Shown here piece after piece: positions 16,459-24,732 of a stretch of DNA of 62,039 bases. The notes beneath the pieces were generated by a model, which ran no database searches, was not told the DNA's origin, and saw only the letters and a program-made list of their open reading frames with translations. Position 1 is the first letter of the stretch. Every line of letters begins with the position of its first letter. This DNA is from Candidatus Geothermarchaeota archaeon (GTDB lineage: Archaea > Thermoproteota > Nitrososphaeria > Geothermarchaeales > JDFR-13), in the NCBI GenBank assembly GCA_015523545.1, contig WAKB01000002.1, forward strand, positions 1 to 62,039. The letters are read 5' to 3'. Made by a program: the position numbers and the translations under genes.

Positions 16459-16796
16459 GGAGGAGTTTGGACAGCTCCCTGCCACTAGCCCTCTCACTGG
16501 TGGGGAGCATAGTAATCCTAGCTATGTACTTCTTCTTCGGCCCAGTCCCACTGGTTATGGCCACAGTCTTCATAGGCTTCCTGATAGGGATGGCCAGTGA
16601 GAGGCCTAGGACGCTCCTCCTATGCCTAGCCGTATCCACATTTATACCCGTGGCCTTAACGCTGATATACTATCTTGCCCAGGACATGGTTGGGAGGGGA
16701 CTCAGCCTGGCTACCTCCCTACTCATCATACTTATACCCACGTTATGGATCTCATCGATAGTTATACACGTCATCTTCAGCAGGGTCATGGGCTAG
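16455..16796 (+). CDS. Small four-helix membrane protein, unknown function
   Basis: The 114-aa protein has four predicted membrane helices (about LPLALSLVGSIVILAMYFFF, VMATVFIGFLIGMA, TLLLCLAVSTFIPVALTLIY, SLLIILIPTLWISSIVIHV) with short loops and no soluble domain. I recognise no family. The GTG at 16455 overlapping the abrB stop is preferred over the in-frame TTG at 16419, which would sit well inside abrB. Coupling to an AbrB protein recalls toxin-antitoxin or membrane-stress modules, but no evidence beyond gene order supports that. Its end overlaps the convergent second AbrB gene by four bases. Confidence 0.6.
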   Translation: MRRSLDSSLPLALSLVGSIVILAMYFFFGPVPLVMATVFIGFLIGMASERPRTLLLCLAVSTFIPVALTLIYYLAQDMVGRGLSLATSLLIILIPTLWISSIVIHVIFSRVMG

Positions 16797-16954
16797 AGGG
16801 GCTTCAGGATCTCCTTGAGGGGGACTATGATCAGCCTCCCATTCTCCACGTAGGCCTTGACATATTCACCAGGCTCTATACCCAGCTCCTCCCTCAGGCT
16901 CTTCTTCAGGTAGATCTCGCCACGAACACCTACCTTAAGGATCTCGACATCCAT
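16793..16954 (-). CDS. Small AbrB-type DNA-binding protein
   Basis: A 53-aa single AbrB domain: MDVEILKVGVRGEIYLKKSLREELGI, then EPGEYVKAYVENGRLIIVPL. The ATG at 16954 is chosen for its GAGGTG site eight bases upstream; two ATGs at 16975/16972 would add seven residues. It runs against the AbrB/membrane-protein operon and overlaps its end. An inverted repeat TATTG-GA-CAATA (16980-16991) lies just upstream and may be its own operator. Confidence 0.72.
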   Translation of the reverse strand: MDVEILKVGVRGEIYLKKSLREELGIEPGEYVKAYVENGRLIIVPLKEILKPL

Positions 16955-16979
16955 CTGTATGACACCTCTCATCATTAGT

Positions 16980-16991
16980 TATTGGACAATA
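16980..16991. promoter_or_regulatory. Candidate AbrB operator dyad
   Basis: TATTGGACAATA is an inverted repeat with 5-bp arms around GA, followed by another TTATTG at 16994-16999, placed between the small abrB gene (minus) and the NnrS-like gene (plus). Confidence 0.35.
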
Positions 16992-17054
16992 GGTTATTGA
17001 TAATATTACTTATAACACGGTTATTTCCAAGGTGTGACCCTTATATAGAGTGTC

Positions 17055-18242
17055 ATGGTCACCCCATGGAGACGTCTCGGTAGGGAGGTACTGCCCGCAC
17101 TTGGCGTAGCGGTTATATCCATGATCCTAGGTATCCTTGTGGGCCTACCCAGGCTCGTCACTATCTATTCGCCCGGATACACAGGGGGGATAGTTGGTTT
17201 TCTACATGAGAGGCTCTACATGGTGTATGACTACCACTCCAGCTTGATAATCATAGGCTTCATAGCAGTCTTGATAACTGTTGAGCGTATCTCCGGCCTC
17301 CCCAGAGGTATGGAGATGTTTAGATACATCCTCCTGATAGCCCTTGTATCATTTGTATCGGGAACCATACTTCTCCTGGCTAACCGCCTACTAGAGCTCG
17401 GCCTACCCGTAACCCTACTAGCCTATCCACTCCTTCTTGGGACACTATCAATGGCCTATTTCTACATTGGTGTGAGGCGCTACATACCCTCTCCCAGCCT
17501 CTCCCTTTTCCTCGCGGCATACCTCTCCCTACTCCTCGCCATACTCAACATGGTTCTCTTCCAGGTCCTGCCCTACGACCTCTATGGAACGATCCTCCTA
17601 CTATACCCCCTCCTCTTCATTATGGGTGAGAGGGTCGAGCTGACAAGGTTCCTGGGAGGTCCCGGGAGGCCCCTTATCATGCTCTCGATGGCCTCCCCTA
17701 GCATACCACTTGTGATTATGGCCTCCCCATACCTCGACATGCCCATGCTGGGTAGGGCCTACTACATAGTCGTTATGTCGGCCCTGCTGCTCCTACTCAT
17801 CACTAGGGACTATAGGCTCAGGGGGAGCCCGGGGGTCGACCCATATCTCCATAACCATCTCATGGCCTCCTACCTATGGCTGGCGATCTCCCTCGTAGCC
17901 TATCTCTACATATCCCTGGCCGGAGAGTGGTTCTACACAGACATAGTGCTCCATACTGCTGCACTCGGATACATAGGTAATATGCTGCTGGGCCACGCAC
18001 CAATAGTCTTTAGAGCGATCACAGGCATAGACCTGGGTAGGAGCTACCTCGCAACCGCTGCACTAAACCTAGGGATAATACTCAGGATACTCGCCTCCAT
18101 AACATCATATACAGGTGCATATGAGGCTGCCGCCGCCCTAGCCCTCATAAGTGGGCTCTCGATCCTAGCCGTCCCACCACTCAAGATAGTTCCGGCGATT
18201 CTTGATGGTATATCTGGGGATGCCTCTAAACCTGGTTCATGA
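17055..18242 (+). CDS. Polytopic membrane protein, NnrS/heme-copper-like
   Basis: A 395-aa protein with about 11-12 membrane helices. Helix 2 contains YDYHSSLIIIGFIAVLITV and a late helix VLHTAALGYIGNMLLGHAPIV, each with a membrane His. This pattern resembles NnrS proteins (WHAHEMLFGF and HALTVGAIG), which are heme/copper membrane proteins linked to nitric-oxide stress. A second protein of the same type is encoded at 29.5 kb. No nitric-oxide or denitrification gene is in the window, so the role is open. A possible TATA ATTACTTATAA lies at 17004-17014, with AAGGTGTGA at 17029-17037 as a ribosome site. Confidence 0.68.
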   Translation: MVTPWRRLGREVLPALGVAVISMILGILVGLPRLVTIYSPGYTGGIVGFLHERLYMVYDYHSSLIIIGFIAVLITVERISGLPRGMEMFRYILLIALVSFVSGTILLLANRLLELGLPVTLLAYPLLLGTLSMAYFYIGVRRYIPSPSLSLFLAAYLSLLLAILNMVLFQVLPYDLYGTILLLYPLLFIMGERVELTRFLGGPGRPLIMLSMASPSIPLVIMASPYLDMPMLGRAYYIVVMSALLLLLITRDYRLRGSPGVDPYLHNHLMASYLWLAISLVAYLYISLAGEWFYTDIVLHTAALGYIGNMLLGHAPIVFRAITGIDLGRSYLATAALNLGIILRILASITSYTGAYEAAAALALISGLSILAVPPLKIVPAILDGISGDASKPGS

Positions 18243-18326
18243 AATATATATTAGTATATGTGTAGCCATCCCCGATTAGTAAGTCTTAATTATCTACCCT
18301 AAGCAATAATATAATTTTTTCCTAAA

Positions 18327-20441
18327 ATGGGGAGACGAGGTATCCATGTCCTACTTATCGTCTCTATACTGGTGTTGGTCACCCTATTAGGGGTTGAAAA
18401 CGTCTCGTCGTCTACCTATATTGTTCCGATAGACTATCCAGATCTACATACAGCTGTGGCCGGAGCCTCACCAGGCTCCACCATATATGTAGATACGTGG
18501 CAGTCAATAGCCTCACCAATAAACATAAACGGTAAGAGTGGACTAACCATCGTGTTCAGAGGTGTAGGGATACAGACTACATCCCCCTACTCCTCGTCAT
18601 CCCTCCTACGGGTGACTGGTTCGAGCGATGTCCTGATAATGGGTCTCGAGATAAGACTAGGAGATGTATCCGCCCCCAGTCTGAGCCTAGTTGAGATAGT
18701 GGGTTCACAACGAGTCAGGATACTAGGACTAAGCGCCTCCTACAACGGTGCCGCCGAGCCGTGGTGGCTCTTCGGAGTCGCTATCCGAGGGTCATCCGAC
18801 GACATAACACTGACGAACCTAGCTTTTAGAGACCTCTCCGCCAGATCCCTCGTCAGCGGCGTCCTAGTCCACTTCGTATCAACGAATGGGTTCAACATGG
18901 TTCTAAATGGTCTACAGATGATTGATGCTACATCACAGGGCTCGGTGGAGGGCGTTACACTTGCAACCCCGACTATGGATGGATGGAGGGTGAGCCTCAC
19001 AAATATATGGCTATATGGGCTTAGGGGATATGGCTGGGGAGTATTTGGGGTACATATCCCTGGCTACAGCCTGGTTAGGAATACCAGCATATACATTACG
19101 CATCTATATGCCCATGATATCGGGGCTAGGCTCTGGCCCGAAGCAGTGAATATATGGAGTGTGTTCGGGACATGGAGGGACTCAAGGCTCGTAGTTAGAA
19201 ACTTCGATTTAGGTGGATTCATATCTGGCTACTATCCCTACTCAGGTATATGGATAAACATTGCTAACTTCGACAATGCATCAATAAGGGTGGAGAGGGG
19301 TAGGATACACGACTTGCCACAACCATTGGTGGGTGATAGCCACGGCATAGGCGTCAACCTAGGCATGCCCGTGCCCCCCACATCAAGGAACAAGGTCGGT
19401 TTGGTGATAAGAGACGTAACTGTTTGGGACACCAACTATGGCTTCAGGGTTATGGGCACCAATACGGCGCCAGCCAGCAACGTCAATGTACTGGTTGCGA
19501 ACAGCACGGCATATAACGCCGATGTGGGTCTGGGCCTGGGGCTCAGCAACCTAAACAAATATGTGATTGGTGTGGAGAACTATAGATATCTAAACAGGAC
19601 TGGCATAGGTATAGAGATCTCTATGAGTAACCTCCTCTCCGACCAGCATCCCGGCCCGCCTCCCACGAGCCTATCCACGCTACGCGCCTCGGAAGACCTA
19701 TACATAGCCTACAGCCTGGTATGGACGATGACGGTGGACTATACAGGCCCGGTCAGTAGAGCTACCATCTATGAGTCGGTTCTAGATGAGCATGCATCGA
19801 CCTCAGACCCCGACATGCCCTTCAGGAGTATATGGACACTTGAGACGATAGTGAGGAGCAGCCTGACGAACAGTCCCGTTCCAAACGTCGCCGTCTCCAT
19901 AAGGTTCCCGGATCCAGCCCCCTATAGCTCAGGCTCCACAGATATGCAGGGGCGCTACTCCACCCTTATGGACTACTACTGGTCCTCAGTCTATGTAAAC
20001 ACGGTCTGGATAGGGGCTTCTAAGTCTGGTAGAAATGCTCAGACTATGCTTGACCAGTATATTTGGCTCAGGCTAGGTGATGCTCCACCTACGAATCTAT
20101 ATACCCTGCCTAGCTGGTATGGACAGGTGATACTATTCTTAGACATCCTATACCTAAGAGTAGTCGGCTTCAGCCATGACCTTGGAACCACAGTCCTGGT
20201 GATCGATGGGTCGGCGGGATACTTCGCATCCAAATATCATAGGAAGCCCATAGACCTTCCAAATAAACCATACTCCATCCATACCCTAGTGGTTACGAGG
20301 GTCTATGGAGGCCCGCTCCTCCTAGTGATCGAGGGATATATCCACTACCTTGGGGAGAGGTGGCCCACAGTCATATATGTGAACAAGATAGACAGGATGA
20401 TATACTCGCCTGGCCCGATAGACTTCAGGGGGTATTACTGA
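18327..20441 (+). CDS. Secreted parallel beta-helix surface protein
   Basis: The 704-aa protein starts with a signal peptide (HVLLIVSILVLVTLLGVENVSSS) and continues IVPIDYPDLHTAVAGASPGS and IYVDT, the opening typical of right-handed parallel beta-helix (NosD/pectate-lyase-like) proteins. Repeated short strands such as VLIMGLEI, VRILGLSAS and ITLTNLAFRDLS fit about 20-25-residue coils through 450. The C-terminal part has VWTxET-type and GFSHDLGTT segments and ends SPGPIDFRGYY. A paralog with the same start, middle and end lies at 52.7-54.9 kb. No catalytic motif or membrane anchor is obvious. A TATA-like ATAATATAATTTTTT precedes it; an AP-superfamily enzyme follows after 63 nt. Confidence 0.8.
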   Translation: MGRRGIHVLLIVSILVLVTLLGVENVSSSTYIVPIDYPDLHTAVAGASPGSTIYVDTWQSIASPININGKSGLTIVFRGVGIQTTSPYSSSSLLRVTGSSDVLIMGLEIRLGDVSAPSLSLVEIVGSQRVRILGLSASYNGAAEPWWLFGVAIRGSSDDITLTNLAFRDLSARSLVSGVLVHFVSTNGFNMVLNGLQMIDATSQGSVEGVTLATPTMDGWRVSLTNIWLYGLRGYGWGVFGVHIPGYSLVRNTSIYITHLYAHDIGARLWPEAVNIWSVFGTWRDSRLVVRNFDLGGFISGYYPYSGIWINIANFDNASIRVERGRIHDLPQPLVGDSHGIGVNLGMPVPPTSRNKVGLVIRDVTVWDTNYGFRVMGTNTAPASNVNVLVANSTAYNADVGLGLGLSNLNKYVIGVENYRYLNRTGIGIEISMSNLLSDQHPGPPPTSLSTLRASEDLYIAYSLVWTMTVDYTGPVSRATIYESVLDEHASTSDPDMPFRSIWTLETIVRSSLTNSPVPNVAVSIRFPDPAPYSSGSTDMQGRYSTLMDYYWSSVYVNTVWIGASKSGRNAQTMLDQYIWLRLGDAPPTNLYTLPSWYGQVILFLDILYLRVVGFSHDLGTTVLVIDGSAGYFASKYHRKPIDLPNKPYSIHTLVVTRVYGGPLLLVIEGYIHYLGERWPTVIYVNKIDRMIYSPGPIDFRGYY

Positions 20442-20504
20442 GAATAGGAATAAGTAGCCCCTCTGGTAAAATATAGGGTCTATCCGGAGGCATGGTGGGG
20501 AGAG

Positions 20505-22085
20505 GTGAAGATACTTTTCTTTGGCTGGGACGGTGTCCCCCTCAAAGTGGTGAAGACGGCCATAGAAACTGGCTACACACCCAACCTGAGAGATGTTATA
20601 AACATGGGTGGGATGGACGGGTTATTGGCGGAGCCCCCTATAGTAACTCCTGCAAACTGGTACGCCGCCCTCACAGGCTATAGGCCCACGAGACACGGTC
20701 TCATAAACTTCGTTGTGATAGATACAGAGTATAACCTACGCTACATGTCGATAAGAGACCTCCGTGTAGAGGGGGTCTGGGACATGCTTGGTAGGAATGG
20801 CCATAGAGGCCTCTACATGAACATACCCATAAGCACACCCGCACCAAAGGTGGAGGGTGTATGGATAGCCCAGGAGCAAGAATTTGTAGGCCCATCCAAG
20901 CCTAGACCCGAGAATGTTTATCCAGTCGAGATTCTCGAAGTCCTTAATGAGATGGGATATAGGATTGGATACCCCTTCTACAGTGGGAGCCCGGAGGACT
21001 ATTACAAGAGGGTTATGGAGGTTGAGGAGGAGAGGCTTAGAGCCATGTATGAATTGATGAGGCGTGGCGACTACACTCTACACCTATACATAGCCATGAC
21101 TCCAGACATACTCCTCCACATGTTTATGGACGACCCAAGCTACATGGAATACGTCTATAAATGTCTCTCGAGACTAGACGAGTGGCTAGGCCGCTACATG
21201 GATCACCTGGGGGATGAGGCTAGCTACATCATAATGTCGGATCATGGACATAGGAGGAAGGACAAGCTCATAGACCTGATAACAATACTAGCCGACCTCG
21301 GATATCTACAAACACGTAGAACGAGGAGGATAAGGGCGACGTGGCTAAGGAGAAACAGCCTAGTAAGGAGGATATGGAGAGCCCTCCCCCAAAGCGTTAA
21401 GAAACGGCTCAACGTGGGTATAAACCGCGTCTTCATACTGGAAAGCCCAGCCAGGGAGATGCAGACCATGGTAGACTGGGAGAGAACAGAGATATTCCCC
21501 CTAGTAAATGTAGGCGGCCTAAAAGCCAATCTTAAGGGTCTCTTTAGAAAAGGATCTGTAGAAGCATCGGAACATGAAAAACTTGTTGATGAGGTAGTGG
21601 AAAAACTTGGAAGCCTAGAGATCGATGGAATAAAAATCTTCAAGGAGGTCCTCAGTAATCCAAACCCAGAGCCAGACATCCCGGACATCCTTCTAGAGCC
21701 GGATGACAGACTATGGTTCGCCTCGAGGGGGACTGGTAAAAAATTGTTCAAACCAAGCCAACCAAGCCTCTCCCAAGTCGACGACCTCAGAGCAATAAGG
21801 ATAGCCCCATCATTCCACATCAGGGAGGGATTCTACGCATTTGGTGGTAAAGGATTCAGGAAGGGATTGGGAGGGAAACTGTCAATCATGGATATAGCCC
21901 CACTAATACTATACCTAGCCAACACCCCAATACCCGAAGACATCGATGGAAGACTCCCGACCAACCACATAGACAGTGAGCTACTGAGAAACCGTAAGCC
22001 TAGATACACATCGGGAAAGGCGAGGCTAAGAGAAAAACTCATAGCAACCCGGAGGAAACTCCAAAAAATAAATAGAGGAAAATAA
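20505..22085 (+). CDS. Alkaline-phosphatase-superfamily phosphodiesterase/nucleotide pyrophosphatase-like
   Basis: A 526-aa member of the type I phosphodiesterase/nucleotide pyrophosphatase branch. FGWDGVPLKVV carries the first metal Asp (residue 8), EPPIVTPANWYAALTGYRPTRHG the Thr nucleophile (about 48), and IIMSDHGHRR the Asp-His pair near 246-248; a later His-containing FHIREGFYAFGGKG gives the last ligand region. Enzymes of this kind cleave phosphodiesters or transfer phospho-groups onto glycans. No signal peptide, so cytosolic or membrane-peripheral. The GTG start follows GGGGAGAG. It lies behind the beta-helix protein gene, which suggests modification of a surface structure; this is inference. 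Confidence 0.8.
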   Translation: MKILFFGWDGVPLKVVKTAIETGYTPNLRDVINMGGMDGLLAEPPIVTPANWYAALTGYRPTRHGLINFVVIDTEYNLRYMSIRDLRVEGVWDMLGRNGHRGLYMNIPISTPAPKVEGVWIAQEQEFVGPSKPRPENVYPVEILEVLNEMGYRIGYPFYSGSPEDYYKRVMEVEEERLRAMYELMRRGDYTLHLYIAMTPDILLHMFMDDPSYMEYVYKCLSRLDEWLGRYMDHLGDEASYIIMSDHGHRRKDKLIDLITILADLGYLQTRRTRRIRATWLRRNSLVRRIWRALPQSVKKRLNVGINRVFILESPAREMQTMVDWERTEIFPLVNVGGLKANLKGLFRKGSVEASEHEKLVDEVVEKLGSLEIDGIKIFKEVLSNPNPEPDIPDILLEPDDRLWFASRGTGKKLFKPSQPSLSQVDDLRAIRIAPSFHIREGFYAFGGKGFRKGLGGKLSIMDIAPLILYLANTPIPEDIDGRLPTNHIDSELLRNRKPRYTSGKARLREKLIATRRKLQKINRGK

Positions 22086-22148
22086 AGAAGCATCCTTGAC
22101 CCCCACTACCAAACAAACACGAAGCAACTACGACTAAACTCACGATTG

Positions 22149-22170
22149 GCCCCCTTTTTTCTTGGGGGGC
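22149..22170 (+). terminator. Hairpin and T-tracts after the phosphodiesterase gene
   Basis: GCCCCC (22149-22154) pairs with GGGGGC (22165-22170) around a T-rich loop, followed by GATTTTAAAT. The T6 in the loop and the later T4 are the sort of T-tracts at which archaeal RNA polymerase stops. Confidence 0.5.
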
Positions 22171-22677
22171 TGGGCTTGATTTTAAATCATATAGTTTAAA
22201 ACTAAAAAGTAAAATTAATAATCGGAATTAGAGTCTAGATCGCCGACCCCAACTAGTGTAATATTATTTAACGTGAAGGGCTGAAACCTTGACATAAGAG
22301 TTGTTTGAAAATTTATGATAGTTTTAATGTTTTAGTTGATATTTACGGATGTTTCTGGGTGGAGTCATTGATAAGTTATGCTACTATTTTTAGGGTGGTG
22401 TCTGAGCCTTTTTCCTGTGGTTCGTGTTTTTGGTCTGATATTTTCCAGTATGTTGGGTCTAAAAACTGGTTATCTCGAGTGTTCTTCCTGGGGATTACAT
22501 ACATATCCTGTCTCCTCTTCACATGTTTCTGGGTTTTATTGGCTTTGCTTCGGAGGGTCTGGGTGTGGTGGATATGTATTCATGGATAGGCTTTAACAGT
22601 GTCTCTCATCTGTCGTTGGGTAGGGTGCTTCATTTTATCTGAAGCCTATTTAGTACTAGGTGTTGTATTGATCTCTC
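22171..22677. other. A/T-rich gap without a convincing gene
   Basis: After the hairpin comes a very A/T-rich stretch (22171-22300), then T-rich sequence with two overlapping ORFs of 94 and 72 codons (22305-22589 and 22378-22596). Their products are rich in Phe, Cys, Trp and Ser, lack a start site with ribosome signal, and read differently from neighbours; I treat them as chance ORFs. No tRNA or clear repeat is seen. The composition differs from the flanking genes. Confidence 0.45.
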
Positions 22678-23088
22678 CTAGTCCTCGCCTAGGTATTCCT
22701 TCGTAGTCATCGTCTCTACATGTTTCTTCGCTTTCTGGAGTAGTTTCTTGTCGTCCGTGACTAGTGTTAATCCCTTCTCGATGGCTATATATAGGTATGC
22801 AGCGTCGTAGGCCGTCATGTTCTCCTTCATAGCTAGTTGGTAGACCCTATCCTCATGCCCTGTTATCGATGCGATCCTCATGATGTCGCTCAGTACCTCC
22901 ATTAGTATGGAGACGAGCTCACCCGCCTCCTCAGGTGGTATGCCATCCTTCCTCCTAGCCATCTTCCACACAGTGTTTAGCGTCTCGTAGCGTGCCAGGT
23001 CGAGTGTATAGCCATTCACGAGGGGCTTTACACGCCCCCTTAGAAGGATGTTTATTATGGAGCTGGCGTCGAATAGGTATCTCCTCAC
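22678..23088 (-). CDS. vapC: VapC-type PIN-domain ribonuclease toxin
   Basis: The 136-aa PIN domain has its acidic residues in place: Asp7 (LFDASSII), Glu35 (RYETLNTV), Asp95 (TAYDAAYL) and Asp112 (VTDDKKL). Such proteins cleave RNA (often tRNA or rRNA) with bound metal ions when free of antitoxin. The ATG overlaps the stop of the upstream vapB by four bases (ATGA), the standard toxin-antitoxin arrangement. It sits beside the distal end of the CRISPR array. Confidence 0.88.
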   Translation of the reverse strand: MRRYLFDASSIINILLRGRVKPLVNGYTLDLARYETLNTVWKMARRKDGIPPEEAGELVSILMEVLSDIMRIASITGHEDRVYQLAMKENMTAYDAAYLYIAIEKGLTLVTDDKKLLQKAKKHVETMTTKEYLGED

Positions 23089-23306
23089 CTCTCCCTATCC
23101 TCCCTGATGTACCTAGCCACCTCCTCGTCTCCAACCTTGGATCTACTGGCTATCCTCCTGGCACGGGGCTCAAGCTCCTCAGCCATCCTCCTCCTCACAG
23201 CCTCCTCCAACGCCTCCCTAATGATTGGCCCGGGCCTAATACCATACCTCTCCAACAACCTCTTCAACTCCCTAGGGATCTTCGCAGACACGGTAACGTA
23301 GCCCAA
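23085..23306 (-). CDS. vapB: VapB-type antitoxin
   Basis: A small protein with VTVSAKIPRELKRLLERYGI then GPIIREALEEAVRRRMAEEL and a charged C-terminus. The first part is a ribbon-helix-helix-like DNA-binding segment and the tail should wrap the PIN toxin. I place the start at TTG 23306, five bases after GGGGTGA; the reading frame stays open to 23351 and a GTG at 23315 is possible. It is coupled to vapC. Confidence 0.75.
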   Translation of the reverse strand: MGYVTVSAKIPRELKRLLERYGIRPGPIIREALEEAVRRRMAEELEPRARRIASRSKVGDEEVARYIREDRER

Positions 23307-23402
23307 GATGGTCACCCCCAATATACTACCAAAAGGTAAACCCACAAACAAAAATAAAAGAGATATACATCAAATGCCAAAGATCAAAACAATCCAAGAA
23401 AA

Positions 23403-24606
23403 AACCCTTCCTAGTCTGGTTTTAACAGACGTGGTTGCAAAGGCGTATGGAAGGGCTAGATTCACATTCAACCCTTCCTAGTCTGGTTTTAACAAGCTCA
23501 TCTTCACGGGTGGGTGGAAGTGAGCTCTCGTATAGCTTTCAACCCTTCCTAGTCTGGTTTTAACTCATATATGAGGGTATAAAAATCAGATACGGACATA
23601 CTCCTTTCAACCCTTCCTAGTCTGGTTTTAACGTTTACACGGATTGACTGGGATGTTGGTCTTGACGTTTACGCTTTCAACCCTTCCTAGTCTGGTTTTA
23701 ACCGGCGAGACTGAGGTTAGTCTTGGGGAGGTCGAGATACGGGCCTTTCAACCCTTCCTAGTCTGGTTTTAACTATGACACCTATTTGCAATACCCAAGC
23801 ATCATAACCACCTTTCAACCCTTCCTAGTCTGGTTTTAACAGGCGTGTCTAGGAAACCAGAAGCATCACAACTCGTAGTGCTTTCAACCCTTCCTAGTCT
23901 GGTTTTAACTCATCAAAAAAATTTATAAGAAACATATGACATCTTTTTATCTTTCAACCCTTCCTAGTCTGGTTTTAACTAGGTCCAGGCCGTGTGTACT
24001 ACACCATCTACATATATGTACCTTTCAACCCTTCCTAGTCTGGTTTTAACGAGCTATATAAGGATCTAGAGGGTCAGGAGGTAGATCCACTTTCAACCCT
24101 TCCTAGTCTGGTTTTAACCGGCATATACTACTATTTTGTCTCTGCGAGGAAGAGCCAAGCTTTCAACCCTTCCTAGTCTGGTTTTAACGGAGACACCGAA
24201 AAACAGCTGAGAGACGCCGTCGACGACACTTTCAACCCTTCCTAGTCTGGTTTTAACAGGGACACCCACCACGAAGATGACGACCGCTTCAAACAAGCTT
24301 TCAACCCTTCCTAGTCTGGTTTTAACATATCTCTAGGGCCGGCCTACGCCCTTGCCTGGATAGACTTTCAACCCTTCCTAGTCTGGTTTTAACAAGGACG
24401 GGACAGAAGAGGTCGTCAACAGCGACATAGCGGAGATCCTTTCAACCCTTCCTAGTCTGGTTTTAACGGTGATGACCGCCGCCACACATATATCCCCCGA
24501 CCTTGTCTCTTTCAACCCTTCCTAGTCTGGTTTTAACCATGAGTATGTTTCAAAACACGCTTTCTATTCCCGTATGCCTTTCAACCCTTCCTAGTCTGGT
24601 TTTAAC
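23403..24606 (-). CRISPR. CRISPR array, 18 repeats and 17 spacers, no cas genes in window
   Basis: Repeats of 29 bp start (plus strand) at 23465, 23536, 23604, 23674, 23745, 23812, 23881, 23951, 24022, 24090, 24160, 24229, 24298, 24365, 24439, 24509 and 24578, preceded by a degenerate one at 23403-23426 lacking the conserved first five bases. Spacers are 38-45 nt. On the minus strand the repeat begins GTTAAAACCAGAC and ends GGTTGAAAG, so the usual archaeal 8-nt 5' handle would be GTTGAAAG and the array is read right to left. The degenerate repeat at the left is then the distal end, and the leader is at 24607-24732. Repeat 23465 has one mismatch. No cas gene is nearby. Confidence 0.97.
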
Positions 24607-24732
24607 CCGTGGGTTTTCTATTGTTTCCCTATAGATGTTTTTGGTGTTTCTATTATTTAAGTTTTGCGTGTGTCAAACCTCTGAAGTTGAGGGGGGTTTA
24701 TAAAGATGTGACGCAAAAGGGTATATAAACCC
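24607..24732 (-). promoter_or_regulatory. CRISPR leader with TATA box
   Basis: This A/T-rich stretch between argG and the first repeat should hold the array promoter. Minus-strand TTTATAAA at 24697-24704 is a good TATA box. At its outer edge lie CCCTTATAAGGG (24730-24741, overlapping the argG stop) and GGGTATATAAACCC (24719-24732), both palindromic or nearly so. Confidence 0.6.

Noticed and set aside
22305-22596. Two overlapping plus ORFs of 94 and 72 codons after the phosphodiesterase gene.
   Set aside because: Phe/Cys/Trp-rich products from T-rich DNA, no ribosome site, no family match.
24114-24296. A 60-codon minus ORF with repeated KTRLGRVES units inside the CRISPR array.
   Set aside because: It is the translation of CRISPR repeats.
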